NCBI GenBank assembly: GCA_903876615.1
Contig: CAIRAS010000257.1
Coordinates: 1-26,922 of the forward strand
Length of the DNA: 26,922 nucleotides
Direction: 5' to 3'
Origin: an uncultured Holophagaceae bacterium
GTDB lineage: Bacteria; Acidobacteriota; Holophagae; Holophagales; Holophagaceae
Both the position numbers and the translations under genes were made by a program. The notes beneath the pieces were generated by a model, which saw only the letters and a program-made list of their open reading frames with translations, had not been told where the DNA came from and ran no database searches. This document shows, one piece after another, positions 8,422-15,960 of this stretch. The first letter of the stretch is position 1. Each line of letters starts with the position of its first letter.

Positions 8422-10119
8422 CTAGTCGCTCATGGCGTAGGCGCCCTTCTGGCTGTACACCTGGGATTCCAGCACCCGCTGGCTGCGAGCCGCGTCGGTG
8501 TGCGCCTTCCGGATCAGGCTGAGGCAGAAGGCCATCTGGGCCTCCGTGCTGGAGGGCTTGCTGTGCAGCTGGAGGGCGAAGCGGGACATGTCCCGGACCA
8601 TGAAGTCGAAGATCTGGTCCACCAGGTCGTCGGGGACGGCCAGCAGGTCTGCGTTCTCGAGGATCAGCTGGCCGTAGACCACCAACGTGAAGATCTCCCC
8701 TGCCGCCAGCAGGAAGTCGATGTCCTTCTGCTGGGCGGCGTCAGGGGTGGCTTTCATGAGGAAGTCGCGGAAGACCTTGATCTGCTCCCGGAAGATCTGC
8801 ACGTTGGGCAGGTCCCGGCTGGCGTAGGCCTTCCGGTAGTCATGGAACTGGATCTTTCCCAACCCCTTGGTGGGGCCCTGATTAAACAGGAAATCGTCGT
8901 TGCTGGCCTCCAGACGGCGTGGCACATCCGGATACTCCGCCGGGTTGAAGAAATAGTTCTGCATGAACTTAACGATGAGCGCAATGTTCACGTGCACGGT
9001 GCCCTCCAGCTTCGGGAGAGCGCGGATGTCCCGGGCGGCCATCTCGAAGTACATGTCCTTCTCGAAGCCCTTGGCGGCGATGACATCCCAGAGCAGGTCG
9101 ATCACCTGCTCGCCCTGGGTGGTGACCTTCATCTTCACCACGGGGTTGTAGAGCAGGTAGCGCCGGTCCCCCGGGGAGGCCGCGCGGAGGTAGTCCGAGG
9201 CCCGCAGGGCGAAGAGGCGCATGGCCGCCAGGCGGGCGTAGGCATCCAGGAACATCTGCTTCACATGCGGGAAATCCGTCACGGGCCTGCCGTAGAGGAT
9301 CCGGCTGGAGGCGTGGTTGATCGCCTCGTAGAAGGCGTGGGTGCAGATGCCGATGGAGGCCCAGCCCAGGTTGTACTTGCCGATGTTCACCGTGTTCAGG
9401 GCGGCGTTCCAGGCCTCGTCCCCCCGGGAGATGATGTCGGCCTCAGTGACGGGATAGTCCTGCAGGTTGAACTCCGCCACGTAGGACTGGCTGGCGGTGA
9501 TGTTCTTCACCAGCTGGAAGGCCGGCGCCTGGCTGTCCACGGCAAAGAAGACATACTCTCCCGTGGCCTCCATCCGCCCGAAGGTGGACACCACGGCCGC
9601 TTCATTGGCGTTCCCGATGTAGTACTTGTCGCCCCTCGCCCGGTAGGTGCCATCCGCCTGGGGGGCCAGCAGCATGTCTGTGGCGTAGATGTCGGCACCA
9701 TGCTCCTTTTCCGACAGACCAAAGGCGAAGATGGCGCCCTGCTCCAGGAGGTCGGCGGTCCTGCGCTTCAGGGGCTCGTTGGCACTCATCCAGAGTGGCC
9801 CCAGACCCAGGATGCTCACCTGCCAGGTGTACCAGTAGCAGAGGCCGTAGAACCCCAGGACCTCGTTGAACACGCAGAGTCGGGAGGAGTCCCACCGGCT
9901 GTCCGGGCCCCCGTAGCCCGCAGGGGTAAGCAGGGTCGAGAAGATCTGCTCCCGCTGCACGAACTCCAGGAAGTCCTTGTACCAGACGCGGTTCTGGTCG
10001 TCTTCCTTGAGGTGGGCCTTGCCCTTGGCCTCGAAGAAGGCCACGGTCTTGCGTAGGATCTCGTTCACCTTCGGATCCGGGTGCTCGGCCTGCAGCTGCC
10101 TGGGATTGAAGAGGATCAT
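8422..10119 (-). CDS. Acyl-CoA dehydrogenase family protein
   Basis: An FAD-dependent enzyme oxidising an acyl-CoA to the trans-2-enoyl-CoA and passing electrons to ETF. At about 565 residues it is longer than the 380-residue short/medium-chain enzymes and carries an extra C-terminal helical domain (from about 400). The core shows FGLSEKEHGADIYATDM (about 133-149, flavin-contact region), a middle beta-domain with GDKYYIGNANEA, the GRPVTDFPHVKQMF segment, and E372 in KLEGTVHVN at the position of the usual catalytic Glu. I chose ATG 10119 because AGGAGG lies five bases upstream. The GTG one codon earlier would be only two bases from it. Substrate unknown. It converges with ftsE (30-base gap) and diverges from engB. 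Confidence 0.88.
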   Translation of the reverse strand: MILFNPRQLQAEHPDPKVNEILRKTVAFFEAKGKAHLKEDDQNRVWYKDFLEFVQREQIFSTLLTPAGYGGPDSRWDSSRLCVFNEVLGFYGLCYWYTWQVSILGLGPLWMSANEPLKRRTADLLEQGAIFAFGLSEKEHGADIYATDMLLAPQADGTYRARGDKYYIGNANEAAVVSTFGRMEATGEYVFFAVDSQAPAFQLVKNITASQSYVAEFNLQDYPVTEADIISRGDEAWNAALNTVNIGKYNLGWASIGICTHAFYEAINHASSRILYGRPVTDFPHVKQMFLDAYARLAAMRLFALRASDYLRAASPGDRRYLLYNPVVKMKVTTQGEQVIDLLWDVIAAKGFEKDMYFEMAARDIRALPKLEGTVHVNIALIVKFMQNYFFNPAEYPDVPRRLEASNDDFLFNQGPTKGLGKIQFHDYRKAYASRDLPNVQIFREQIKVFRDFLMKATPDAAQQKDIDFLLAAGEIFTLVVYGQLILENADLLAVPDDLVDQIFDFMVRDMSRFALQLHSKPSSTEAQMAFCLSLIRKAHTDAARSQRVLESQVYSQKGAYAMSD

Positions 10120-10315
10120 CACGGCCTCCTGGGGACTCGCACCGGCGGGCGACCCAGCATCACACGGCTGGCGCGGCGGTTCATCTTGTCCTTGGGTAGT
10201 CTGGGGCCCCCGGGCGCGCCGGTCTGCGGAGGGGTCGGGATCCCCTGCCGCCGCTTCCGGGGAAGGACGCTAGTCTGGAGTCCACCGCGACCTTCGCGCC
10301 AGACCCCGAGGTCCC

Positions 10316-10903
10316 ATGGCCCAGCCCCTCACCGATGCCCGCTTCGTCACCTCCGCCGCCGATGCCCGGAAGCTCGGGATCTGCCATGCGGAAGTGGCCT
10401 TCGTGGGGCGCAGCAACGTGGGCAAGTCCTCCCTGCTGAACGCCCTGGCCAACCAGAAGCAGCTCGCGCGGGTCTCCAAGACTCCCGGCCGCACCCGGCT
10501 CATCAACGTCTTCCTGACAGGTCCGGACCGGTGGATCGTGGATCTCCCGGGCTACGGCTTCGCCACGGGTCCCGCCGCTGAGCGGGCCACCTGGCAGGCC
10601 ATGGTCGAGGGCTACCTCACAGGGCGGGCCAGCCTGCGCATGGTCTTCGTGCTGGTGGACGCGGAGGTGGGCCCCACCAAGCTGGACCATCACATGATCG
10701 AGTGGCTCCGCGGAGAAGCCCTGCCCCACCGCATCGTGGCCACCAAGGCCGATCAGGTGAAGCCCAGCAAGGCCCTCAAGCAGCGCAAGGACGTGGCCGC
10801 GGACCTGGGCCTGCAGAGCGCCGACATCGCCTGGGTCAGTGCCAACAAGGGCACCGGCATCGCCGAGCTCCGCCGCGAAGTCGCGGATCTGCTGGGGCTC
10901 TAG
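10316..10903 (+). CDS. engB: Ribosome-biogenesis GTP-binding protein EngB (YihA/YsxC)
   Basis: A TRAFAC-class GTPase needed for assembly of the 50S ribosomal subunit. The 195-residue product has all G motifs in order: G1 GRSNVGKS (31-38), G2 T60 in KTPGRT, G3 DLPGYG (76-81), G4 TKAD (143-146) and G5 SANKG (175-179). Length and the YGFA sequence after G3 are typical of EngB. GAGG precedes the ATG by about five bases. The TAG stop lies within a CTAG that also contains the stop of the convergent gene on the other strand, so the two genes overlap by four bases. Identification is firm. Confidence 0.95.
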   Translation: MAQPLTDARFVTSAADARKLGICHAEVAFVGRSNVGKSSLLNALANQKQLARVSKTPGRTRLINVFLTGPDRWIVDLPGYGFATGPAAERATWQAMVEGYLTGRASLRMVFVLVDAEVGPTKLDHHMIEWLRGEALPHRIVATKADQVKPSKALKQRKDVAADLGLQSADIAWVSANKGTGIAELRREVADLLGL

Positions 10904-11973
10904 GTCAGCTCTTCGACCCGACCGCCACGCCAGACCATGAAGCGGCCCTCGTGGGCCCAGGGCAGGGCAATGCCGCTGGCCTCCTGCTCGTGGGTGTGGA
11001 AGTGGCCTGTGAGGAAGGTCTGACCGGGATGGGCCTCGGCGGCGGTGCGGAAGGCCTCCCGGGGGAAGGCCAGCTTGTAGGCGGCGTTGGTGGTATGCAG
11101 CTTCTGCTCCAGCCAGGTCGAGACCGCCCGGGCGGTGCCGCCGGGCAGCAGGCGGAAGACCAGCCACAGCGGTCCCGACCGCGAGATCAGGTTCCAGAGC
11201 CGATAGGGGTGGTCGGCGCTGTTGATGAGGTCCCCGTGCTCCCAGGCCAGGGCTTCCCCGTCCAGGGCGCCACCCAGGCCCTCGCCCATGAGGTCGAAGC
11301 GGTCCGCGAGGCCATCCAGGAAGTATTCCCGGTTGCCCAGCCAGAAACCCACCCAGCGGCCAGCGGCCCGGCGGGCGTCCACCCAGGTGAGGAACGTCGT
11401 CTGCGCTTCAGAGGCCATGCCCGGGAGGCCCACCCAGACATCGAAGGCGTCGCCCAGGAAGAGCCAGTCCGCCTCGGGGTGGGCTGCGGTCGCCTCGGCG
11501 AGGCCCTTGAGCTCGCGGCTCCAGTGGGGATCCGCCACCAGGATGAGCTCCCGGGCAGGGTCCGGACGGCGGGGGTTCCCGCGCCGCCAGGACAGGGAAT
11601 GCAGGCGCCGCGTGAACAGGGCGGGCAGGGTGCGGACCAGCAGCGCGAGGGCGCCCCCCAGGGTGTCCGCCAGCCAGTCCCCCAGCTCGCAGGCGCGGCC
11701 CGGGACGAAGAACTGGTGCCATTCGTCCGTGGCGCCGAAGCCAGACACGGCCACGAAGACCAGCAGGTGGCGGCGGTAGAGCGGCAGCCCCGGCTGGTTC
11801 TGCTGGAGGGCCAGGTCCAGTCCCCAGGCGAGGGCCGCGAAGACCGCGAGGTGGGCCAGCTTGTCCAGGGGTGGCGGCAGCTGGAGCCCCCCAGGATACT
11901 GCGACTGGGAGCTCAGCCAGACGATGGTCGCGGCCACCGCCAGGGGAAGGGTCCAGAGCCACCGCATGCGCAT
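10900..11973 (-). CDS. VanZ-like membrane domain fused to LpxH-like metallophosphoesterase
   Basis: 357 residues with two modules. Residues 1-125 are a VanZ-like domain: hydrophobic segments near 5-21, 38-56, 68-82 and 100-120, with DKLAHLAVFAALAWGL and DEWHQFFVPGR followed by LGDWLADTLGG. Residues 140-350 are a calcineurin-like phosphoesterase with DPH (148-150), GDAFD (174-178), GNRE (213-216), HGD (246-248) and GHFH (323-326). GD..FD.W, GNR(D/E) and HGD resemble UDP-2,3-diacylglucosamine hydrolase LpxH of lipid A synthesis; the usual D after GNR is E here. An envelope-lipid phosphatase is inferred. I chose ATG 11973 (GGATGGGAC upstream); ATG 11967 is equally possible. The frame extends to 12129, but that part is low-complexity and lacks family features. 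Its stop overlaps that of engB. Confidence 0.85.
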   Translation of the reverse strand: MRMRWLWTLPLAVAATIVWLSSQSQYPGGLQLPPPLDKLAHLAVFAALAWGLDLALQQNQPGLPLYRRHLLVFVAVSGFGATDEWHQFFVPGRACELGDWLADTLGGALALLVRTLPALFTRRLHSLSWRRGNPRRPDPARELILVADPHWSRELKGLAEATAAHPEADWLFLGDAFDVWVGLPGMASEAQTTFLTWVDARRAAGRWVGFWLGNREYFLDGLADRFDLMGEGLGGALDGEALAWEHGDLINSADHPYRLWNLISRSGPLWLVFRLLPGGTARAVSTWLEQKLHTTNAAYKLAFPREAFRTAAEAHPGQTFLTGHFHTHEQEASGIALPWAHEGRFMVWRGGRVEELT

Positions 11974-12115
11974 GTCCCATCCAAGCACAAGGTTGGGAGC
12001 CTGACCAGCCGGGACGGCACCTCGGCCTCCCCGCCGTGCTCGCCGCTCCGCGGGCCAGCCCGGGACGAGGCCCGGCACGGGTTCGGCGGCGCGTCGAGCT
12101 CGGGCCAGGTGATGC

Positions 12116-12148
12116 CTGAAATAAACCACTCACTGTTTCAGTTTTATT
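12116..12148 (+). promoter_or_regulatory. AT-rich palindrome upstream of the corrinoid operon
   Basis: CTGAAA (12116-12121) and TTTCAG (12136-12141) are inverted, with nested AAAC and GTTT. A second pairing, AATAAA (12120-12125) with TTTATT, overlaps it. This is the only AT-rich patch in the 255 bases between the VanZ/LpxH-like gene and the corrinoid-protein gene. It could be an operator or a promoter region. I cannot name a binding protein. Confidence 0.35.
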
Positions 12149-12228
12149 AGCGATTCGCCGATCCAGTTCCAAGCGACCTCCTGCCAGCAAGGCGGGCATC
12201 GGGCCGCCCGTTGAGTGGAGGGTCCCGC

Positions 12229-12870
12229 ATGAACGTCAGCTCCCATACGCTCAATCAGGCCGAGGCGGCCCTGTTGGACCTGGATCTGGAGGCCCTTCGC
12301 GGCCTGGTGGCAGAGGCCCTGACTATGAACCCCGAGCTGGAGGTCTTCGAGACCCTGGTCACGCCGGCGCTGGAGCGCATCGGCCGCTCCTGGGAGGACG
12401 GAGACCTGGCCCTGGCGCAGGTCTACATGGCCAGTCGGCTGGTGGAGCGCCTCGTGGAGGAACACCTCGTCGGTGGCCAGCTGGCGCACCGATCCCAGCC
12501 GCTCATGGCCATGGCCGTCCTCGAGGACCACCACATCCTCGGGAAGCGGCTGGTCCTCGCAAGCCTGCGCATGGGTGGCTGGGCGGTGGAGGACTGGGGC
12601 GTGGCGAGCGATCCCACGCTCCTGGCGGAGCGGGCACATTCAGCGGGCCTGGGCTTCCTGCTGATCTCCACGCTCATGGACCGGTCGGCCCGGCGCGTGG
12701 CGGAGGTCGTGCAGACGCTGCGGGCGCTGGGGGCCAGCACCCGGGTGGTCGTCGGTGGGGCGCCCTTCCGCCTGAACCCGGCGCTCTGCCGTGAAGTCGG
12801 GGCTGAGGCCACGGTTGCGGAAGCCTCGGCTGTCCCCGCCCTCCTGGCGAGTCTGGTGGGTGCGCCATGA
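12229..12870 (+). CDS. Corrinoid (vitamin B12)-binding protein, methyltransferase-subunit type
   Basis: 213 residues in the two-domain arrangement of MtaC/MtbC/MtgC-like corrinoid proteins. The N-terminal helical cap domain (about 10-85) contains LVTPALERIGRSWEDGDLAL. The C-terminal Rossmann-like B12 domain has D100-x-H102-x-x-G105 (EDHHILGK), where H102 would be the lower cobalt ligand. It also has the ISTLM segment (S-x-L motif) and VVVGGAPF for the nucleotide tail. Such proteins shuttle a methyl group between a substrate methyltransferase and an acceptor methyltransferase. I chose ATG 12229 with GGAGGG (12217-12222) six bases upstream. It overlaps the next gene by ATGA. No MtaB/MttB-type substrate methyltransferase or reductive activator is present nearby, so a sensory use of the corrinoid is possible. 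Confidence 0.88.
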   Translation: MNVSSHTLNQAEAALLDLDLEALRGLVAEALTMNPELEVFETLVTPALERIGRSWEDGDLALAQVYMASRLVERLVEEHLVGGQLAHRSQPLMAMAVLEDHHILGKRLVLASLRMGGWAVEDWGVASDPTLLAERAHSAGLGFLLISTLMDRSARRVAEVVQTLRALGASTRVVVGGAPFRLNPALCREVGAEATVAEASAVPALLASLVGAP

Positions 12871-13916
12871 TCACCCTGCTGAAGCCTGCCGAGCGCCTGG
12901 GCGCGGCGCTCTCCCACCAGGAGGGTGACCGGGTCCCCTTCTTCCTCGCCGTGACGCTGCACCCGGCCCGCGCCCTGGGGCTCTCGATCCAGGACTACCT
13001 CAGCGATCCAGAGGCGGTGGTCGAAGGCCAGCTCCGCCTGCGGCACAGCCTGGGGCACGACGCGGTGACCAGCTTCCTCCATGCCTCGGCGGAGGTGGAG
13101 GCCTTTGGGGGCGAGACCCTGTTCCGCACCGATGGGCCGCCCAACACCGGGGCGCCGCCCCTGACCCGCGCCTCGGCCATCGAGCGCCTGCAGGTGCCAG
13201 ACCCGACGCAGGTGCCCGCCCTCGCTCGCAGCCTGACCGTGGCCCGGGGCCTCAAGGCGCGTCTGGGCGACGACGTCCCGATCCTGGGCGGTCTGGTGGG
13301 ACCCCTGAGCTTGCCGGTGGTTCAGCTGGGCTTCGAACGCTACCTGGACTGGCTCATGGACGCTCCCGAGCTGATCCGGAAGCTCTGGCGGATCAACGAA
13401 GCCTTCTGCATCGCCTGGGGCAACGCCCAGTTGGCGGCGGGTGTGAGCGCCGTCGCCATCGCGGAGCCGCTGGTGTCTCCGACCCTCCTGTCGGGGGAGC
13501 TCATCCGGAAGGAGGGCCTGCCCGCCCTCCGCCGGGTGCGGGAGGGCATCCAGGGTGCGGTGGCCCTGTCCTCGGCTTCGGCCCCCATGGGCAGCCTCCT
13601 TCCGGAGCTGAGCGAGCTGGGCTTCGTGGGGCTGGCCCCCTCCTGCGACGAGTCCCTGGCCGATGCCAAGGCAATCCTCCAGGGGCGGGTGGCCCTGATG
13701 GGTGGGCTGAACGGCCTGGCCATGTGCCATTGGAGTCCCGCAGACGCTGAAGCCGCCGTAAAGGAGGCCCTCCGGGCGGCCGGCGCCGGCGGCGGCTTCG
13801 TCCTGGCGGAGCATCACGGCGAGATCCCCTGGTGCGTTTCGGAGGAGGTGCTGGTGGCTGTGGCGGAGGCCGTCCGGCGCTGGGGCGCCTATCCCCTGGA
13901 CTGGATCGCTGTGTGA
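12867..13916 (+). CDS. MtaA/UroD-family protein with degenerate zinc site
   Basis: 349 residues of the uroporphyrinogen-decarboxylase superfamily, methylcobamide:thiol methyltransferase (MtaA/CmuA) type. It opens with KPAERLGAALSHQEGDRVPF and has HSLGHDAVTSFLHASAEVEAFG, GLVGPLSLPVVQLGFERYL and IAEPLVSPTLLSGELIRK in the expected order. MtaA/MtbA bind zinc through H-x-C and a later Cys to activate the accepting thiol. At the H-x-C position this protein reads L234-S-S-A237, and near the later Cys it has E-H316-H317-G-E-I-P. The thiol-activating site therefore looks lost or remodelled. The HemE-type arginine motif is also absent. It is coupled to the corrinoid gene (ATGA) and to the DUF1638-like gene (GTGA). 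It could be a corrinoid-protein partner with a new acceptor, or a non-enzymatic sensor. Confidence 0.82.
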   Translation: MITLLKPAERLGAALSHQEGDRVPFFLAVTLHPARALGLSIQDYLSDPEAVVEGQLRLRHSLGHDAVTSFLHASAEVEAFGGETLFRTDGPPNTGAPPLTRASAIERLQVPDPTQVPALARSLTVARGLKARLGDDVPILGGLVGPLSLPVVQLGFERYLDWLMDAPELIRKLWRINEAFCIAWGNAQLAAGVSAVAIAEPLVSPTLLSGELIRKEGLPALRRVREGIQGAVALSSASAPMGSLLPELSELGFVGLAPSCDESLADAKAILQGRVALMGGLNGLAMCHWSPADAEAAVKEALRAAGAGGGFVLAEHHGEIPWCVSEEVLVAVAEAVRRWGAYPLDWIAV

Positions 13917-15127
13917 AGACCTCGCCCCTGCAGCTCCTGCTATGTCAGAGCCTCTTCGCAGAGGCCTGCGCGGCGCTGGAGCAGAACCCGGTGCCTGGGC
14001 TGCAGGTGCGCTGCCTGCCGCGCACCTGCACGCCGCGTCGAAGGGAGCTGCAGGCCCTGGTGGACGAGGCCGGGAGACTCAGTGCCCAGGCCCACGGGGC
14101 GGTGCTGGTGGGAGGGGGCTGCCTCGTGGCCCACCAGGGACTGCCGAAGGCCGCCGAACTCCAGCTGGCCTGCCGTTCGACCTGCTTTCACTTCTTCCTG
14201 CCCCCGGAGCAGGTGCAGTCCCTGCTCAGCCGAGGCGCCTACCTGGTCACCCCGGGCTGGTTGCTGGGCTGGCGGCAGGTGATGGCGGAGTGGGGGCTGA
14301 ACCAACGCGAGGCCCGCGCCCTCTTCGCCGAGTCTTGCACATGCATCGTGTTGCTGGAGGTCGGCGAGGACCCCCTGTCCCTTGAAAACCTGGCGGCTTT
14401 CGCCGCCTTCGTGGATCTGCCCGCGGAGCGCGTGAAGACGGGCCTCGCCCACCTCCGGGCCGCGCTGCTGGAGGAGGCCTGGGTGGCCAGGGAAGCCCAG
14501 ATGGCCCGGCAGGCCGCGGAGCTGGGCCAGGCTCGGCGGCGCATCGGCGAGCAGGCGGCCCTGGTCGATCTGGTCCAGCGCCTGTCGGCCACCATCGACG
14601 AGGACGCCATCGTGCGGGTGCTGCTGGAGGTGGCCCAGAGCCTCTTTGCGCCCGGCACCCTGCTCTGGCTCTCCCATTGGAAGGGTCAGTGGGGCGCGGC
14701 GCAGTGGCTTCCGTTGGGGCCGCCCCTGGCCGAGCTGGAGGCCGAGCTGCGGGCCTGCGCCGCGGGGGTGCAGCCCACGGCCGCCGGGGATGGGATGCTG
14801 CTCCGCTTCGAAGGGCCGGACGGTCCCATGGGGTTGCTGGGCATGGCGCAGCTGGCCTTCCCCAACCAGATCCCCGCCTACCTCGAAACGGCCCGGACCC
14901 TGCTGGACGCGGCGCAGCTCGCCCTGGGCAATGCCCGCAACCTGCACGGGATGATCCGGATCTGCGCCTGGTGCCGGCAGGTGAAGGATGAGGACAAGGG
15001 CTGGGGGACCTTTGAGGACTACCTCCACGAACAGAGCTCTGCGACCTTCAGCCACGGCATGTGCCCCGACTGCGCCGCCCGGCTGGCGGGGCAGGTCGAA
15101 ACCCTGAAGGCCGGCCCGGCTGGCTGA
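13913..15127 (+). CDS. DUF1638-like / GAF-like / C-terminal four-cysteine protein
   Basis: 404 residues with an unusual architecture. Residues 5-150 resemble DUF1638: LLLCQSLFAEAC, GAVLVGGGCLVAHQGL, LACRSTCFHFFL and GAYLVTPGWLLGW correspond to that family's conserved Cys, 'GYG.C..Gl', 'HDC' and 'G.y..t.GW' blocks. DUF1638 proteins are known neighbours of corrinoid methyltransferase genes. Residues about 185-215 are a helical linker and 220-340 read as a GAF-like sensor domain. The C-terminus has ICAWCRQVKDEDKGW, then EDYLHEQ and HGMCPDCAARL. This four-Cys module (C351, C354, C384, C387) is the one often found after PAS or GAF sensors. The GTG start at 13913 overlaps the UroD-like stop, and no good Shine-Dalgarno is visible, so coupling is likely. 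No output domain is visible. Function inferred: signalling protein reading the corrinoid pair. Confidence 0.75.
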   Translation: MKTSPLQLLLCQSLFAEACAALEQNPVPGLQVRCLPRTCTPRRRELQALVDEAGRLSAQAHGAVLVGGGCLVAHQGLPKAAELQLACRSTCFHFFLPPEQVQSLLSRGAYLVTPGWLLGWRQVMAEWGLNQREARALFAESCTCIVLLEVGEDPLSLENLAAFAAFVDLPAERVKTGLAHLRAALLEEAWVAREAQMARQAAELGQARRRIGEQAALVDLVQRLSATIDEDAIVRVLLEVAQSLFAPGTLLWLSHWKGQWGAAQWLPLGPPLAELEAELRACAAGVQPTAAGDGMLLRFEGPDGPMGLLGMAQLAFPNQIPAYLETARTLLDAAQLALGNARNLHGMIRICAWCRQVKDEDKGWGTFEDYLHEQSSATFSHGMCPDCAARLAGQVETLKAGPAG

Positions 15128-15134
15128 AGCTGGC

Positions 15135-15156
15135 CGCGGGGCCTCAGCGCCCCGCG
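15135..15156. terminator. GC-rich hairpin between convergent genes
   Basis: CGCGGGGC (15135-15142) and GCCCCGCG (15149-15156) form a perfect 8-bp stem with a six-base loop, eight bases after the DUF1638-like stop. The hairpin overlaps the last codons of the convergent YdcF-like gene. No T-run follows, so factor-independent termination is uncertain. Confidence 0.4.
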
Positions 15157-15893
15157 AGCCTCCCCAGATGCTCCCAGCAGGCCAGCTGGGTCTTCTGAAA
15201 GCCCTCCTCCTGGGGGACGAGATGCCAGATCTGAAACCGGGGAATGCGGCCCCGGCGATCGCTGGGCACGGGCACCACGGCGAGCCCTTCCCGCCGCGCC
15301 AGAGCCATGGCCCGGGGCAGGTGCCAGGCGGAGCTGACCAGTCCGACGCGGCGCCAACCCTCCCGGGCCTTCAGGCGGCCATAGGCCTGGATCTCCTGCC
15401 ACGTGATGAAGCAGGGCTCCTCCAGGACCCGGATGGCGGTGCGGGGAACGCCCAGGCTCTCCCAGAGGGCGCGGGTCTCGGCGCCCAGGTTCCGGCGTCC
15501 GGCGGGGGCATCGTCCGAAGCGCCGCTGGCCACCAGGCAGGTCACCCGGCCGGTATGCCACAACCGCGCCGCCTCGACGATGCGGTCGCCGCCGGTGCCA
15601 AGCAGGGGGCGGCCCTGGTCATCGACCTGGCTGCCGCCGCCCAGCACGAAGAGCGCATCAAAGGGGGCGCTGCTTTCGGAGAGGGGAGGCACTTCCGCTT
15701 CGAGGCGACCCATGAGGTAGGCCCCCACCTGGAGGTTGCCCGCCAGAGTGAACCCCAGGAAGAGCAGCACCAGGAGGGCCCCCAGTCCCCGCAGCCTCCT
15801 CCGGAACGCCCAGGTTGACGCCAGGGCCAGTCCCAGCCACAGCAGGCCCGTAGGCATGCAGAGCATTCCGAGCAGTTTGGTCAGCGCGAGCAT
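15144..15893 (-). CDS. YdcF/ElyC-like (DUF218) membrane protein
   Basis: 249 residues. Two N-terminal membrane segments (about 5-28 and 35-53) are followed by a DUF218 domain. Visible motifs are ALFVLGGG (80-87), a GDRIVEAARLW helix, VASGAS (121-126), GAETRALWESLGVP, and the terminal VSSAWHLPRAMALAR (186-200). The DUF218 family includes ElyC and SanA, which affect envelope integrity and lipid-carrier use; the biochemical activity of most members is undefined. I chose ATG 15893 with AGGA seven bases upstream. The frame is open to 15968, but that extension is not hydrophobic and overlaps the divergent promoter region. Converges with the corrinoid operon. Confidence 0.85.
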   Translation of the reverse strand: MLALTKLLGMLCMPTGLLWLGLALASTWAFRRRLRGLGALLVLLFLGFTLAGNLQVGAYLMGRLEAEVPPLSESSAPFDALFVLGGGSQVDDQGRPLLGTGGDRIVEAARLWHTGRVTCLVASGASDDAPAGRRNLGAETRALWESLGVPRTAIRVLEEPCFITWQEIQAYGRLKAREGWRRVGLVSSAWHLPRAMALARREGLAVVPVPSDRRGRIPRFQIWHLVPQEEGFQKTQLACWEHLGRLAGR

Positions 15894-15960
15894 GGCTCCA
15901 TCCTGGGATCTGGACGTCTGGACTACGATAACCCAACGCCTGGAACCCCCCGGAGGACTC

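Noticed and set aside
10910..12150. Long forward open frame opposite the VanZ/LpxH-like gene
   Set aside because: Its translation is repetitive and matches no domain. The reverse strand has intact phosphoesterase motifs.
11974..12228. Cobalamin riboswitch before the corrinoid operon
   Set aside because: I looked for a B12-box-like core and the typical leader length and found neither by eye.
13913..14370. Reading the DUF1638-like protein as a CarH-type photoreceptor partner
   Set aside because: There is no MerR-type DNA-binding domain in any of the three genes, so a CarH-like transcription regulator is not supported.
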